NCBI RefSeq assembly: GCF_020085105.1
Contig: NC_058057.1
Location: 23,943,082-24,007,081 of the forward strand
From: Siniperca chuatsi
Lineage: Eukaryota; Chordata; Actinopteri; Centrarchiformes; Sinipercidae
DNA: 64,000 nt
Reading direction: 5' to 3'
Position numbers and translations under genes: made by a program. Shown here in pieces: positions 14,209 through 26,280 of this stretch; position 1 is the stretch's first letter, and every line of letters begins with the position of its first letter. Under the pieces are notes generated by a model. The model was given only the letters and a program-made list of their open reading frames with translations, made no database searches and was not told the DNA's origin.

Positions 14209-17200
14209 GTATGGATCATATATTCTCCATAAACTGTTTTTAATGAGCTCATACACTACTTATCTCTGCACTGTGGACTTAAGATCGGTTTTAAACTTTA
14301 ATATTTAGGTTTTAAAGTTCATAGAACCGCCAACTAAAACTTAATTACATGAAAATACAGGATATTCAGCAGCTACTATTGCCCATGCAGCCATTAGCTA
14401 TGGATAATATAGCTTATAAAACTTAATATTTCAACTCCTACAGCCCTTAACACCACTTAATATCCTCTCTCTATATATAAAAAATATGTTGAACACACTG
14501 TTAATCAGCACTTAAAACACCATGACACGCAAGGCATGGACTAAGCAGAGAGGACCTCATCCAGTGCGTAAAGCTTTACATATGAAGCGAACGTAAAACT
14601 TTCTTTTTGGTCACTTTGACTGCATTCATATCGATACTAATCTAATTTCTCCAGGTTAAATAAGAGTCCTCTACTTCACACGACCGCGAACGGATTGTTT
14701 GTTCCATCTCTTTAAGCTAATTTTAGTTTGTCAAAAGTAGAAAGAAAAGAAAACAAGATCTATTTATTGTTACTTTTCCGAGTCGAAACTGACGGATCTC
14801 ATGTATCATATAGTTCCCTTAGCCTACCATTTTGTTTTTCTACAAGTTTTTAACAGTTTGTTAGAGTTTTATATGAAAAATATTGGTTTATGGCCATAAC
14901 TAATCGAACACAATAAATGACCTTTTCCTTCCTAATGTTACAGTGTTGAGTAAAACCCATAATTTAGGATTAAAATTATATCTCATCATGTTTTGCCTTT
15001 TGATACCAATTTTTACAGCACAATTGTCATTGGCATAATATGTTGATCTCACAGACTTGTTAATTTCACTTTTTAATGTCACATTTGTGTCTGTGACACT
15101 TCATGCATGTAACATGAACAGTTTGAGTGCAGCAGATTTTTGTGAGGCCTTTCCAGACCTGTTAAAGGGCTTTTTTCACTCTCTTAAAACCTCTCAGTCA
15201 ACATCCAGGCATATTTCACATAGTGCCAAAACGCACTTTGTCTGTCACCTAAACAGACTCTGGATCAGCCATAGCCTACCCATGCTATACACCACAGTTT
15301 TATAATACATATTTTCAATGTTTATTTAAGAGTTTTATGATCAGTTATTATGTACGGTTTATTTAATACATTTATCATATAATAATGAATTTTAAAAAAC
15401 TTAAATGTGCCATGTCTTACTGTAACTTACTGTAAATTTCATATATATATAGTTGTTGTTTTTATTTTACCATAATCAGGATTTTTTTTCTATTATCATG
15501 AGTAAGGAAAGTAAAAAAAGTGGTAAAAAAGCAGTGAAGCAGGTTGTAGGTTTTTCAGTCATTGTGTGCAGCAGTAATGAGGTGCAAAGTTATTATATTT
15601 GAAAACAACCACAGTACTCTATATGTTAATATATCTGTGTACTGCAATTTATATAATGATTCAGCGGTAAATTAAAAGACAGGTGAACTATTAGGTGTAA
15701 TTGGCGATCATTAAAAGGCAATCAGCCACCAATATTAACATAAATGTATTGTTATTTCTTCATTTTTAAATAAAAGCCACACCCTTAGGTTATGCATTTA
15801 TAGCATTTATGTCAGTTTGGAGATAAATAGATGGCAAAAGAGTTCAGGTGGATTCATCTCCTACTGCACACCTGTCCTGAAAAAAACACATTTTTATGAG
15901 GTTTACAGGTCAAACGTCACATATTGCTTAATAAGTCTTTATAGTATCTGAAATCCCCCAAAAATCTATGCAACTATCTAAAATCTGTGCTAACAGGACA
16001 CACAGTTTCATAACATATATAAATCTGCATGTCCTTAGAAACTGGCCTTGTATTCCAAAATGCAAGACCCCCAGGACAGTGCCAGCCGGCTCGGCCCCCT
16101 GGGCCCCCCGGCAATCAAAGAGGAGGACAAGGAGCTGCCACCGGGCGCCGAGTACCTGAGCTCCCGCTGCGTTCTCTTCACTTACTTCCAGGGAGACATC
16201 AGCACCGTGGTGGACGAACACTTCAGCCGAGCCCTCAGCCACACAACTGCATACCCTGCCTCAAGCAGCCACAAGGCCGTAAGAGGTGTGTGTGTCTTTG
16301 TGTGTGTGTGTCAGTTTTTTTCCTCAATGTATGTCTGTTAGTGTGGAAAAGCCATTGAAACAGCATTTTGATCATTATCGAGACACTCAATTTCTCCAGT
16401 GAAACCCATGAAATGCGTTAATGTCTTTTGGAAATTCTGGTGTGTTTGTGCTGTAAATGTATGTAATTTCGGTTCCTGCTGTTGTGCGTTTTGATATTGT
16501 GGGACTGAGGATGTTAATAGCCAATATCATTTCTCAGGATTCAATTACTTTGTCTTGGTCTCTCATATATGTGCCCCAGATAACATTCGATTAAATATTG
16601 TCATGCAAAGATTAAAAAAACAGATAGAAAAGGACAACGTTTTCAATTACAATAACCGGTAATCATTTTCTTTACTCACTTCAGTCAAGAGTACAGATAC
16701 TAAAACTCTCCCCTGAAACCAGAACAATTCTGTATAAAACTGTATTTAAATTTACTCATATGAAATCTAGGCTTATGTCACATTGGCTTGAGTTGAGATT
16801 AAGGGTTTCTCATAGACAAACACTGCAATAATGATCACTTCTACATAAATATGTGGATATCATAACAGCTGGAAAATAACAGTATTTTGAAAGCTTCAGC
16901 TTTTGTTTATTATAGTGGCTTTTACTCTGTTTCCAACAGAAAAGAGAGAGGAAGTGTATTTTGTTTCAGGCTCAGTTGTTTGTTTCCCCTCTGACGTTGT
17001 GTTTGATGGAAATGTAGTGAGATGGTATAAATAATAATAATAATAATAATAATAAAGCAAATATACTATAACAATATGTTGAGAAGCCAACATTGTTTTG
17101 TTCGTCGCTATAAAGAAGATTATTTTTATAGAAAGTACAGTAGGGTGTGTTTGGGGTGACTTGAATTTACGTAACAATTGGAATGCCTTTACAGGGATAT

Positions 17201-20200
17201 GGATTAGGGATATGGAAATTTTGATTTCTCATCATTTGGAGAGCTGCATGTTTTTAGTAATAATTTACATTCATAGCACAATTAAAAGTATTTCCTATGA
17301 ATTTCTCTGTTTTTTTATATTCCTTGTAGTGTCATTGCATCTATCACAGACTTCGAACTGTCCTCAAGTGAATTTCTCTTTGGCATCACGTTAACTGGTG
17401 ATTCTTTTGTTTTTGTTCTGTCAGCTACAGATAACAGGATGATGAAATAAAATGGTATCCCCATGTTCAAACTTAGCCGTTTATATAAATATAAAGGGAT
17501 GATAAAAACTCATACAGAAAGATTAATGTCTTTATTGTTTTTTCCAGTCTTTTGGTGAATCAAACACAAATCAGCATTCCTTAGTTAACAGCCGACTTGC
17601 TTTTCATTTAACCTCCTTTCATGGCTACTTCTCAACTCCAGCACCTCTGTGTAATCTAGCGACTTCTGAAACAAAAAAGGCAAAGTTTTGCATATAATGA
17701 CCATTCATTTTTGTGGTGGTTTACTGCAACTAATGGTTGTCATTATCCATTAATCTGCTGATTATTTTCTCAATTAATTGATTCATTGTTTTGTCTATAA
17801 GACAGCTACCAGGGTAGCTCACCTGGTAGAGTGTGTACAAAGCTGAGTCCTTACCGCAGTGGCCCAGGTTCGAATACAACCTTTGCTGCATGTCACCCAC
17901 CTCCCTCACGCTCCTTCTCTCTCTCCTTCACATTTCCTGTCTCTTCTCAGCTGTCACTATCAAAAATAAAAGCAAAAAAAAACCCCATCAGTGATATATA
18001 GCAATAGCAAATACTCACATTTAAGAAGCTGTTACAGTACAAGCAAATATTTGGCATTTTTGCTTTGAAAAGTGACTCAAATTAAGAATCAATCATCAAA
18101 ATAGTTCAAATTAATTTCTGTCAGATGACAAATCGATTCAGCTCTAATTAGTTGCTGCAAAATAACAGATGAATATGATATCACCAAAAGAAAACATTTA
18201 ACACGTTTTAAAATGAGGTATTATGACCACAATATATGGCTTAAAGCTTTGGAAAAAAACAAGTAAGTGGGCCGTGTGATAAGAATTTCTTATGAAACTA
18301 TTTCTGAGGACAAGAATGAGCATTCAGCCCCAAGTTTTAAAATTTTAACTTAAATGTGCTCTAATAATGAGTTACTTTAGGCTAATTTAGTAACTATTTA
18401 GGGAAAGTAAACAAGGTTCCTTTATAAGTAACATTGTGGATTTCTGTCTTCACAGATGGATCATTCCCTATGAGCCAGAGAAGTTTCCCTCCGTCTTTCT
18501 GGAACAGCTCCTACCAGCCGTCGGTGTCCTCCACGCTGGGCAGCGCTCTGTCAGCTCCCCACACAGAGCTCCCCTTCCCTGGGGACCCGTACTCCTCCGC
18601 CTCCCTTCACAGCCACCTCCACCAACCCAGCCCCGATGCCTGGCACCCATCCCATCACCACCACCATCACCACCACCACCCTTACTCACTAGGGAGCGCT
18701 ATAGGCACCCAAGGATCAGCATACCCACGTCCAGGGGGACACGAGATGTACGGCACAGCATTCGACCCCCGCTACGGTTCTCTTCTGGTGCCATCAGTGA
18801 GGCCTCATCACCGCCTGACGTCCGGCAGCTCGGTACCGGGGCCCAGCGCCTCGCCCTGTGACCTGGGAGGGAAGGGGGAGTCCGGGACGGGTTCAGCCTG
18901 GAGCGGTGCCTTCACCGGAGCCGGAGCAGAGATCGGACTCAACATGGACACAGGTATTGTCAATTTTTCACGTCAAGTCAATTTTATTCATGTAACCCAA
19001 AATCAAAGGGTATTACAATCTGAACAGCACAAAACATCTTCTATTCTTCAGGAAAATCTGCCCCCACAAAAACTTAAATTTGGTGGATAGATCTCTCTTC
19101 CAGGACGGACATTAGACGTTCTACGTACAGAGTAGACAGAAATAACAATAGTAAAATTGTTGTACAATATGGGGAAATAGAATGACATCATCTGTCATAA
19201 TTCAAACTTATAACAAAACAACTTTTTTGGTTTTCTGTCTTGATGAGCCAAGAAATGACTTGAGTTGTGAGATGATTAAGAAAAAGAAAATTCTGCTACA
19301 TAAAATAATGTATATTTTGTGAACATTACTCTTATCTGCTTCTGCTTTTTGGGGTGAAATACTGGATAGTTTTACCTACTCATGGCGCTGAAATTTATTT
19401 AAATCACTCTTTTTCTGAAGTGCTCTCAGCTCAACTCAGCCACGCCTGTCTTCTACAAATTACGTTTATATAGGACTAAATAGTTTTCCCAATTACGCTG
19501 TGCTGTCAAATGTAATCGCTGCCTTGTTTTTTTTTGAGTAAATGCTACAGTACATTTATGTACAGCAGCAGAGTCTCAGGGAGGTGGACATGGTGGATGG
19601 TGGGCGTACAAAGCGCAGGACTGACTCCAGCGACCGGAGATCACATCCATGGTCCAGTCGGTGGTTAGGTTTAGGCAACAAACAGGAAAAGACAGGTCAG
19701 GAATAGATTGTGGTTTTGGTTAAATGTTAATAAACACGCAGTATCTCCTGAATCAAGTCACCGTAGACTTTTTCTGTATTAAACCAAGACCATTAAACAT
19801 GACCATAAAAAAGTTTAATAATGCTGTAGTCACTTTAGTGGATATTGTGTTGCAAGATCGGATATTTTGGCGGAAAACAAATGAAAGACGTTGTCAACGA
19901 ACATTTTACTGATACGTTCAGTATCAAAAGATTTTCAGCTTGCCAGATATGTTAATTAAACAAATTAATTAAATTAATTAAAAATTACATGTATATAAAT
20001 GTAATTTCGTAGGAGACAGGGTTGGCTCAGCACATACTGTATGTACTGTAACTTTTTACAAGGGTCACAAGTTGACATTGTTTTAAAGGGTTACAAGCAA
20101 AAAGGGTTGGAAGTTGGAACCACTGGTCTAGAAAAGAACATTTCAAAATAAATCTGAATGGTGTTCCATTGACCATGGCTGGTCTTAGTTGTGAAACACG

Positions 20201-21521
20201 ATCACTGAGATGTACTGTAGCTATTCCAATACTTTACAGTTATTTACAGTGTATACCAAGGATGTTTTGAGCAGTTTAACAGAATTCAGGGGGGAGTACT
20301 GCTGTGGATTTACTCTTTTGGAGTATTTAATTTGGTCAGGTGAGAACAGCTCCACTCAAACTTCAAGTGTAAATACATATCAATTCTCTTCCAGTCAGAA
20401 GTTATTGGAAACAACCCCAAAACATGAGATTTTCTGAGAATGTTGGTCACTGTTTGACCATCGTTTTACACTGATTTCATTAGATGGACATTTATTATCA
20501 GATATGCAGCAGTTTCTTGAGCTTGAAAAGTCTTGAACCGAAGAAACTGAATCACAGTGTGGAATTTATCCGATAATACTCGTTCCGATGTTTACCCAAT
20601 GCACTTCTGATTGGGACTGGTCAATACTGGTAACTGATTTCAGGCACTGGTTAACTTGTACCAGGACAATACATTTAAACATGATAAATTACATTTTAGT
20701 TATGAATGTGATCACATACTTGAACTGTGACTAAATGTGCAAACCAAAAAGAGTTGTCTGGTGAATGCACACCAAAGACTACATTTTTACGTTCTCAGGA
20801 GAAAGTGCGGTCGAAACATTGGTTATACAATAAAATTATTGGAGCTTAGTATGCGGTCATCTCGTCTTTAACAGATGTGAAAACCACCAATGAAAACAGC
20901 CAAAACAGCTAGTGAAATCTAAGTCAAGCTGACATCTGTCATCATTGATAACAGGCAGATTTGTAAAATAAGCATTTGCAAAGCTGTTTTAGATGTATTT
21001 TCACTCTTCCATATTTACACACTGAAAATGTCCTGCTTGTTTGGGCTGATGCTAAACTTGGCCAACACCTGTCTGTGAAAAGCACAACCATCCAGAGGAC
21101 TAATTATTAAATTGTTGAAGCGTTTGGGTGTTATGAAAACTTAATATCTGCTTAAATGAAAGAAGCATTAAAGACATTCAGTATGACCACGTAGCAGAGT
21201 AACAACTTGAAAGCATGAAAACCAGATTTGAATGAAGATTTTTTCCCCCTGCCTCAGATCAACTTACCACAAGTGGTTTGAACCAACAAACTGACTGTCA
21301 ATCAGCACTTTAACACCAGCTGTCAACTTCCTTTTCTGTTGCTGTCTTGCTTTCATCCCCTCTCTGCCTCAGGCAATTCCTCTTGCTTTTATCAACAAGA
21401 CATTTGCACTTCTTTTTCTAATCTCCCCTTTTCTTGCTTTTCTCTTCTTCCACTGCCTTTCTTTCCTCCTCTCTTAGGTCTGCAGGCACAGGATAAGAGC
21501 AAGGATTTGTATTGGTTTTAG
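14131..21521 (+). CDS. vgll2: Vestigial-like protein 2 (TEAD co-activator), 4 exons
   Basis: The spliced frame (14131-14208, 16039-16285, 18456-18953, 21478-21521; 867 nt) encodes 288 residues. VGLL2 is a nuclear co-factor with no DNA-binding domain of its own; it binds TEAD factors and promotes skeletal-muscle and pharyngeal-arch gene programmes. The N-terminus MSCLDVMYQVFGPQPYF is the VGLL2 signature and excludes VGLL3. The TONDU domain (about residues 64-93, SSRCVLFTYFQGDISTVVDE) is the TEAD-binding motif. Residues 52-55 (IKEE) match a SUMO consensus. Exon 3 gives a Pro/Ser/His-rich region with nine histidines (175-183), and the end is QDKSKDLYWF. Mammalian VGLL2 is somewhat longer (about 317). 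Teleosts often keep two copies (a and b), and which one this is cannot be decided. The start has no competing in-frame ATG upstream. Splice phases 0, 1 and 1 all join cleanly. Confidence 0.93.
14209..16038. other. vgll2 intron 1
   Basis: 1.83 kb with no internal gene. The first 700 bases are unique AT-rich DNA. Positions 15660-15880 hold a cluster of muscle-type sites, listed separately. Confidence 0.85.
15660..15880. promoter_or_regulatory. Candidate muscle enhancer in vgll2 intron 1
   Basis: Three CAGGTG/CACCTG E-boxes (15680-15685, 15845-15850, 15869-15874) flank an AGATAAATAG box at 15821-15830 that is one mismatch from the MEF2 consensus. The stretch is not repetitive. VGLL2 is a known myogenic target, so bHLH plus MEF2 input is plausible. 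CAGGTG is also bound by Snail/ZEB factors, and function is inferred only. Confidence 0.35.
16039..16285 (+). CDS. vgll2: vgll2 coding exon 2 (TONDU domain)
   Basis: 247 nt, phase 0 in and phase 1 out, residues 27-108. It begins KLALYSKMQ and carries the whole TONDU domain. The donor used to keep the frame is AAGAG|gtgtgt at 16286, at the edge of a GT-rich run. A better-looking donor (GCC|gtaaga) lies 7 nt upstream. Confidence 0.9.
17030..17055. repeat. (AAT)n microsatellite
   Basis: About eight TAA/AAT units inside vgll2 intron 2. Confidence 0.9.
17811..17985 (+). mobile_element. tRNA-derived SINE
   Basis: The head has a tRNA-like A box (TAGCTCACCTGGTAG) and B box (GGTTCGAATAC, about 17867), then a family-specific body (TTTGCTGCATGTCACCC, ACATTTCCTGTCTC), and it ends in an A-rich tail. 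The same body occurs on the minus strand at 38742-38860. It is a SINE rather than a tRNA gene, because the cloverleaf is not complete and a tail follows. Confidence 0.75.
18456..18953 (+). CDS. vgll2: vgll2 coding exon 3
   Basis: 498 nt, phase 1 in (G|AT) and phase 1 out (ACA G|gt). It encodes DGSFPMSQRSFPPSFWNSSY, conserved in VGLL2, then a Pro/Ser/His-rich region with nine histidines. The donor is G|gtattg. Reading past it gives non-homologous sequence. Confidence 0.9.
18954..21477. other. vgll2 intron 3
   Basis: 2.52 kb with one copy of the three-copy repeat (19541-20010) and otherwise AT-rich unique DNA. A pyrimidine-rich tract precedes the acceptor. Confidence 0.8.
19541..20010 (+). repeat. 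Three-copy dispersed repeat, copy B
   Basis: Opposite orientation to the copy at 11470-11880. It has GGTTTTGGTTAAATGTTAAT (about 19711), GAAAACAAATGAAAGACGTTG (about 19873) and ACTGATACGTTCAGTATCAA (about 19908). The last also matches 31761-31785 reverse-complemented. No coding capacity. Confidence 0.6.
21478..21521 (+). CDS. vgll2: vgll2 coding exon 4 (C-terminus)
   Basis: Acceptor ctcttag|GT completes a Gly codon with exon 3. The exon encodes LQAQDKSKDLYWF and a TAG. The ending QDKSKDLYWF fits the VGLL2/3 family C-terminus as I recall it, which supports this small exon over read-through of exon 3. Confidence 0.8.
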
Positions 21522-22215
21522 CGACTGCTGAGACTCTTCCCCCCTCTTCACTCCTACTTCAGCTGTAGCCTCTTTCCTCCACTCCTGCTCTACTCTGTTG
21601 CTCTGCTGCTGTTATGGAATGACTGACAGAGAAACTGAAAATCGGTCAGACGTCAGTTTTGTGCTATAACAGCTTCTGGTCTAATTGCAGCTCGGTGTTA
21701 CGGCGGACTGTGCAGCAGCAGCACAGCCCTGCTGAGCTGAAAGCTGACAGTGTGGATACAAAGCAAGCGTGGAAACAAAAGTGGACTCGCGGAGGAGAGA
21801 GAGAATCTGATCTTGACGGATGAGGACAAAGACAAGACTCTTTGTGCTTCTGTAACAGGCAGGGACAACATTCCTAAACTGGAAAAAGTCTGGGGACAGA
21901 CGGACAGAAACATGTGTTGTCAAACTCCAAAGACAAGCGCTCGAAGGACTTGGCAGAACTTGCCTCACTGGGACAACTGGGCTACAGACACCGAGAGTGT
22001 TATGGCTGGAGGAAAGGCCGTGTTGGTGTTGAGGAGGCCGCACAGCAAGAATTTGGCAGACGGCGAAGGCTGGAGGAGTCCAAACACTTTGGTTTACATG
22101 GAGTATTGGTTCAGTGTCAACTGAAAAAAAACTGTCAGAATTTGTTTTGGCACAGCAAAAGTTAAACTAAACAGTTTTGGATGGTTTTCAACTAATAAAC
22201 ATATTTAAGCAATGA
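21522..22215 (+). other. vgll2: vgll2 3' UTR with poly(A) signal
   Basis: Non-repetitive, moderately GC sequence follows the stop. The first canonical AATAAA is at 22194-22199, which would give an end near 22215. Open frames here (for example about 21750-22124) lack any domain. Confidence 0.5.
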
Positions 22216-23737
22216 TTTCATTAAGTGTTTCAAGTAACAGCTAAAACAACTCAAATTCCATACTGTGTACAAACTCCAAGCAGGTTTTGAGCATATTGAA
22301 ACAAGATAAAGCGTAGTCTGTATGCATACTAAATCCTCTTGATTTCCGAGTTGCATTTGATGTACTCTATTGTCCCACAATGCAATGCACAAAGGAAACA
22401 GAGGAGCTGCTGACAGTTGAAAATGCACTGGAGAGACAGCTCCAGGAAGATCTTAGAAAACAGATAATAATGATTAAGTCTTTGTTTTTATCTTTGTAAA
22501 GTTTAAATGACAGTGGTGACTGATATCCATTGGGGCATGTACTGCTTCCATTCCTGTTAGTACAGTTAATTATACTGATTTCTTGTACAAGTTCACAGTG
22601 TAATGTGGCAAATATGGCAATTTGTATATACAATAGAGCATACGGATACTGTTAATTTGTAGTATGGAATTTGGACTCACTTGTCTCAGTAAGATGTTAC
22701 AATGACTAGGATGTAAACATGTATTTGGTGATTTGCAAGTCAAATAACATCTTGATGACGATGTTTATATCTGTTTTTTTCAAACAAGGGAATTCATTGA
22801 CTATATTTTGACATGTAGGAATCCTAACTAGGAGCTGAAATATTCACTGAAATTATTGCTGGGCAGAAAATTAATTGACAACAATTTGGATAATCAGTAA
22901 ATAATTAAAGTAATTTATCAGGCCCCAAACGTTTGCTGCTCAAAGCCTCTCAAATATGTGGATTTGTTGCTTTTCTCTGTTTTATATGATTGAATACTTT
23001 TGGGACTGTTGGTCCTATAAAACAAGCAATTTAAATATGTCACCTTGGGACACTAAACAATGAATGAATCAACTGAAAAATAATGGATTAATTAATAGTT
23101 GCAGCCCCAATTTTCAAATTTTCAAATATTCAACCATTGGATATTTGTAACCTAGATGTCCAAATAAACCACATCTAGTCCAGTTTTAACCTAAATGTCT
23201 GGATGTCTTTCGACCTAAAAACTACAAAAAAACAGGCTCACTGCAAAATTAACACCTGCTTATTTTGGTCGTATTCCTAAGTCATATTATACAAACTAAT
23301 GTCACAGATAGTCAAGACACAAGAACTGCTGTCTATGAAATAAAGATAACTTCAGGTGTTAAGAAATTTCTTTTTGATTGGATTTTTAAAAAAATGCACA
23401 TTTGACACTGCAGCAATTGAAGAGCAACTATTTCCTGTCTCCATGTTGAGTGTCATCAACTTCTATTCAATGTAAAACTGTTTGATGGGCTAAATTGGGT
23501 AAACAGAGTCTTTAACCTACCACAGATACAATGAGGATGAATACCTTGATGACAGTGCACCCACCTCAGCAGCAGAATGATGCTAACTGGAGCAACCACC
23601 ATTACACAGCTACACTTACCTACAGAGTACACTGAACTGTGCTAACCTCTTTGTTCTGGACATTTATGAAACATTATTTTATGGTGAAAGCAGAGAAAAA
23701 GTCAACAAAAGAAATGTAAACTTCACACCAATAGCTG

Positions 23738-23773
23738 CTGAGAGAGAGAGGGAGAGAGAGAGAGAGAGAGAGA
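23738..23773. repeat. (GA)n microsatellite
   Basis: GAGAGA run with one GGG interruption. Confidence 0.9.
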
Positions 23774-23897
23774 CAAGGGGGAGGGAGGGAGGGGTTCCTC
23801 AGATGAATGAGGAGAACGACGGCTATTTGAAGCCACTTGACTCTTTCTCTCCCTGCTCCCATGCAGCTGTCAACAACAACTGCTCTTCAACTCAGTG

Positions 23898-23898
23898 A

Positions 23899-23928
<30 letters not shown>
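23898..23928. repeat. (CA)n microsatellite
   Basis: ACACAC run of about 30 bases. Confidence 0.9.
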
Positions 23929-23931
<3 letters not shown>

Positions 23932-24694
23932 TGTCTTTATTACTTAGTGTGGACCATGAGACCTTTCTTTGTGGCTCTTCTGCCTCCAAGCCCCACCATA
24001 TTTTTCCAGTTTACCCCAACCATCTTAGCAATATACAGTGTTGTTAATAGGAGCTGTTAGCATTTTATTTCTCCACTTTTAAACTCACTTTTGTGTGCTG
24101 ACATTTGATATGATTAAAATGTCAAATAAAACATAAATTTATTAAAATGACAAACATACTATTATCACTTATAAAGATAGATCAAGCAATGTCAATAAAG
24201 CTACATAACACTATTTAGAATATGGTTTTGACAATTAAGTTTGAAAGTGGTAAGAAACAAATATATAAACCTCATTTATTGTAAATTAATTTGTTAATGT
24301 CATAAGACTTAACACAAAGGGTAATGCCAGAATTACTTTATTTTAGTATCGTAGAATTAAACTGATAACATCCTTATCTGTCAGCAACTACTATATTGTA
24401 TGTAGCATGTTCTTTCAGGCAACACTGCAAGTCAACAAAAGCTTGTCTGGTTTTAACAGCAAAATGTGATGTTTAGTGTACATTGCCAGCCCTCAACAGT
24501 CCAACAGACAATTCTAAGATACACAACATTAAAACAAGAGCAAACACCATAAATACAATGAATCAAGCTAGTTTATCGAGTTGACTGGAAAGTAAAAAAC
24601 GTGGATTTCTGTGACTGTCAGCTACTAAGAACTGACTTTAGGACATCCTTAAACAGTCAAGGGGATGTTGCTCCAGCTGCCAAAATAAAAAATA

Positions 24695-24920
24695 CACTCA
24701 GGGGCTACTTTCTTAGGTACACCTGTACAGTCTAATGTAATCCAATCCAACTGTTCAGCCATAAAGTCTACTTTATGATGCCTATAATTTTCTATAGTTT
24801 TTTTGACACTGTCATAAGATGTGTTAATTCAATTATATGTTTTAGCATTGAGGTCATTGTGATGGAGTTCTACTGGACTGCATTATATTCAGAGGTGTTT
24901 CTAATATGTATGTAAATAGA
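24695..24920 (+). repeat. Dispersed repeat, copy 2 (pair with 8391-8605)
   Basis: Same order of words as 8391-8605: CACTCAGGGGCTACTTTCTTAGGTACACCTGTACA, TCTAATGTAATCCAATCCAA, ATTGAGGTCATTG and GCATTATATTCAGAGGTGTTT. Diverged but colinear. Confidence 0.65.
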
Positions 24921-25047
24921 GAGGATAAAAAATAATATAACTTAGTCCAGTACAACACCACCTTTAACTATGACCTCAGTAATAAACTATACACACACAC
25001 ACACGTGTCAACAAAAACTAAACATTATAAGTATGGAGCCAGGAAAG

Positions 25048-25340
25048 TGATTTTAAAATTTGGCATCAAAAATAAAATTTGGCAATAAACACAAAACTGG
25101 GACTGAAAAAGGAAACATTGGCATTGAAACATATGCATTGGAAAAGGTTGTATTGGCACTGAAAAAAGTCTCACTGAAAAATAAAACACAGGCGTTAAAA
25201 ATTATTTTGATATTTTTTACTTTCTGATGTGTTTTTCAATGACAACGTTCCGATTTTTTCCTCATGTCACTCTTTTTTCAGTGACAGTATTTTTTTATGC
25301 TGTCAGTTTTTTTTCAGTGACACTGGTTTTCAGTTTAAAG
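25048..25340. repeat. Palindromic array of degenerate ~20-bp units
   Basis: The left half has about eight imperfect units of the form TTGGCACTGAAAAA (for example 25078, 25097, 25118, 25157). The right half has the inverse form TTTTTCAGTGACA (about 25230-25330). The switch is near 25205. It is not a simple microsatellite and has no ORF of note. Confidence 0.55.
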
Positions 25341-26116
25341 TTTAAAGAGGATGGGTTTAAGGGGAAGGGGCAAGGAGAGCCTGATTTACATATAATCTGC
25401 ATACTAAAGAGAGCATGTCACTCTTCCTGAACCAGCTGTGCTCTCGTCTGCTCTGAAGCTCCCAGAAGTTCACCTGGAACTCTCAAACAGCAAGTAAGTC
25501 TATTTCTCTCTGCCCTTGTTTTTTCACATAGAACCAGGCTGGGTTAAAGTTAACTTTTAACTGACGTTATGTGCTAACCTTAGCTAATACATGACAGCTA
25601 GCTAACATTAGGCTCTATGTGAACAATTTTGGCATATGCGAACAGGCAAAACAGCTGGTTTGCTATTTCCATGTTTTACTAGCTTTAGGATATCTGTCTC
25701 GAGGCCACATCTTGTTCAAGAAACTGACAATGCATCTGCTTCCACTGTGAATTAAAGCTCCTTGACTTAGCAGGACAACCATCAAACTGACTTGCATTGT
25801 AGTACTGGCATTTGCCCACTGTGCTGTATAGAAGTTTGAGAATATGCCTAACATATAAAATTTGACTTTAGTATAATTAGGGAATCTCTATTTTATACTC
25901 ACTTTCTAAGCCAAATCTTCTAATATCAAATATCCATTTAAGGACTATAACACTTGCTTAATGCCAAACCAGTGAACAAAGTTACACAAATGAAATGATC
26001 AATAATGACATTACATCAAACTAGAATACATACCAATTTCTCCGTTCATCATCTGTAAAGCACAAATTCACATTTGAAACATATTCACAAGTAGCAATGT
26101 TACATGAACATTATTG
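25341..26116. other. No gene; intergenic
   Basis: AT-rich; nothing recognisable beyond short words shared with other fish repeats. Confidence 0.5.
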
Positions 26117-26280
26117 GCAGTGTTGGGCAAGCTATTTGGAAATTGTGGTGAGCTAAGCTACCAGTTACTCTACATTAAATGAAGCTTCACTACACTGACA
26201 CTACCCCAAGAGAAATGTAGCAAGCTAAGCTACAACAACATGGTAAAAGAAGTTTACTACATCGAAGCTTTTTTTTTTTT
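26117..26280 (+). repeat. Dispersed fish repeat, 'GTGTTGGGCAAGCTA' type
   Basis: Starts GGCAGTGTTGGGCAAGCTA, contains TAGCAAGCTAAGCTACAAC and ends near a T run at 26270. This is a familiar high-copy repeat of teleost genomes. Class uncertain. Confidence 0.55.

Larger units (their letters stand above)
16286..18455. other. vgll2 intron 2
   Basis: 2.17 kb. It holds a GT-rich start (16286-16312), an (AAT)n run at 17031-17055 and a tRNA-derived SINE at 17811-17985. No other gene is seen. Confidence 0.85.
22216..24694. other. No gene; intergenic
   Basis: AT-rich DNA with a GA run (23738-23773) and a CA run (23898-23928). No exon-like sequence is seen. Confidence 0.6.

Noticed and set aside
17811..17885. 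Functional tRNA gene
   Set aside because: A and B box words are present, but the cloverleaf is not complete and a SINE body and A-rich tail follow.
18468..18689. Minus-strand Gly-rich ORF over vgll2 exon 3
   Set aside because: Shadow of the His/Pro-rich coding sequence on the + strand.
21750..22165. Overlapping 124- and 83-codon ORFs after vgll2
   Set aside because: They sit in the vgll2 3' UTR, overlap in two frames and have no domain or homology I can name.
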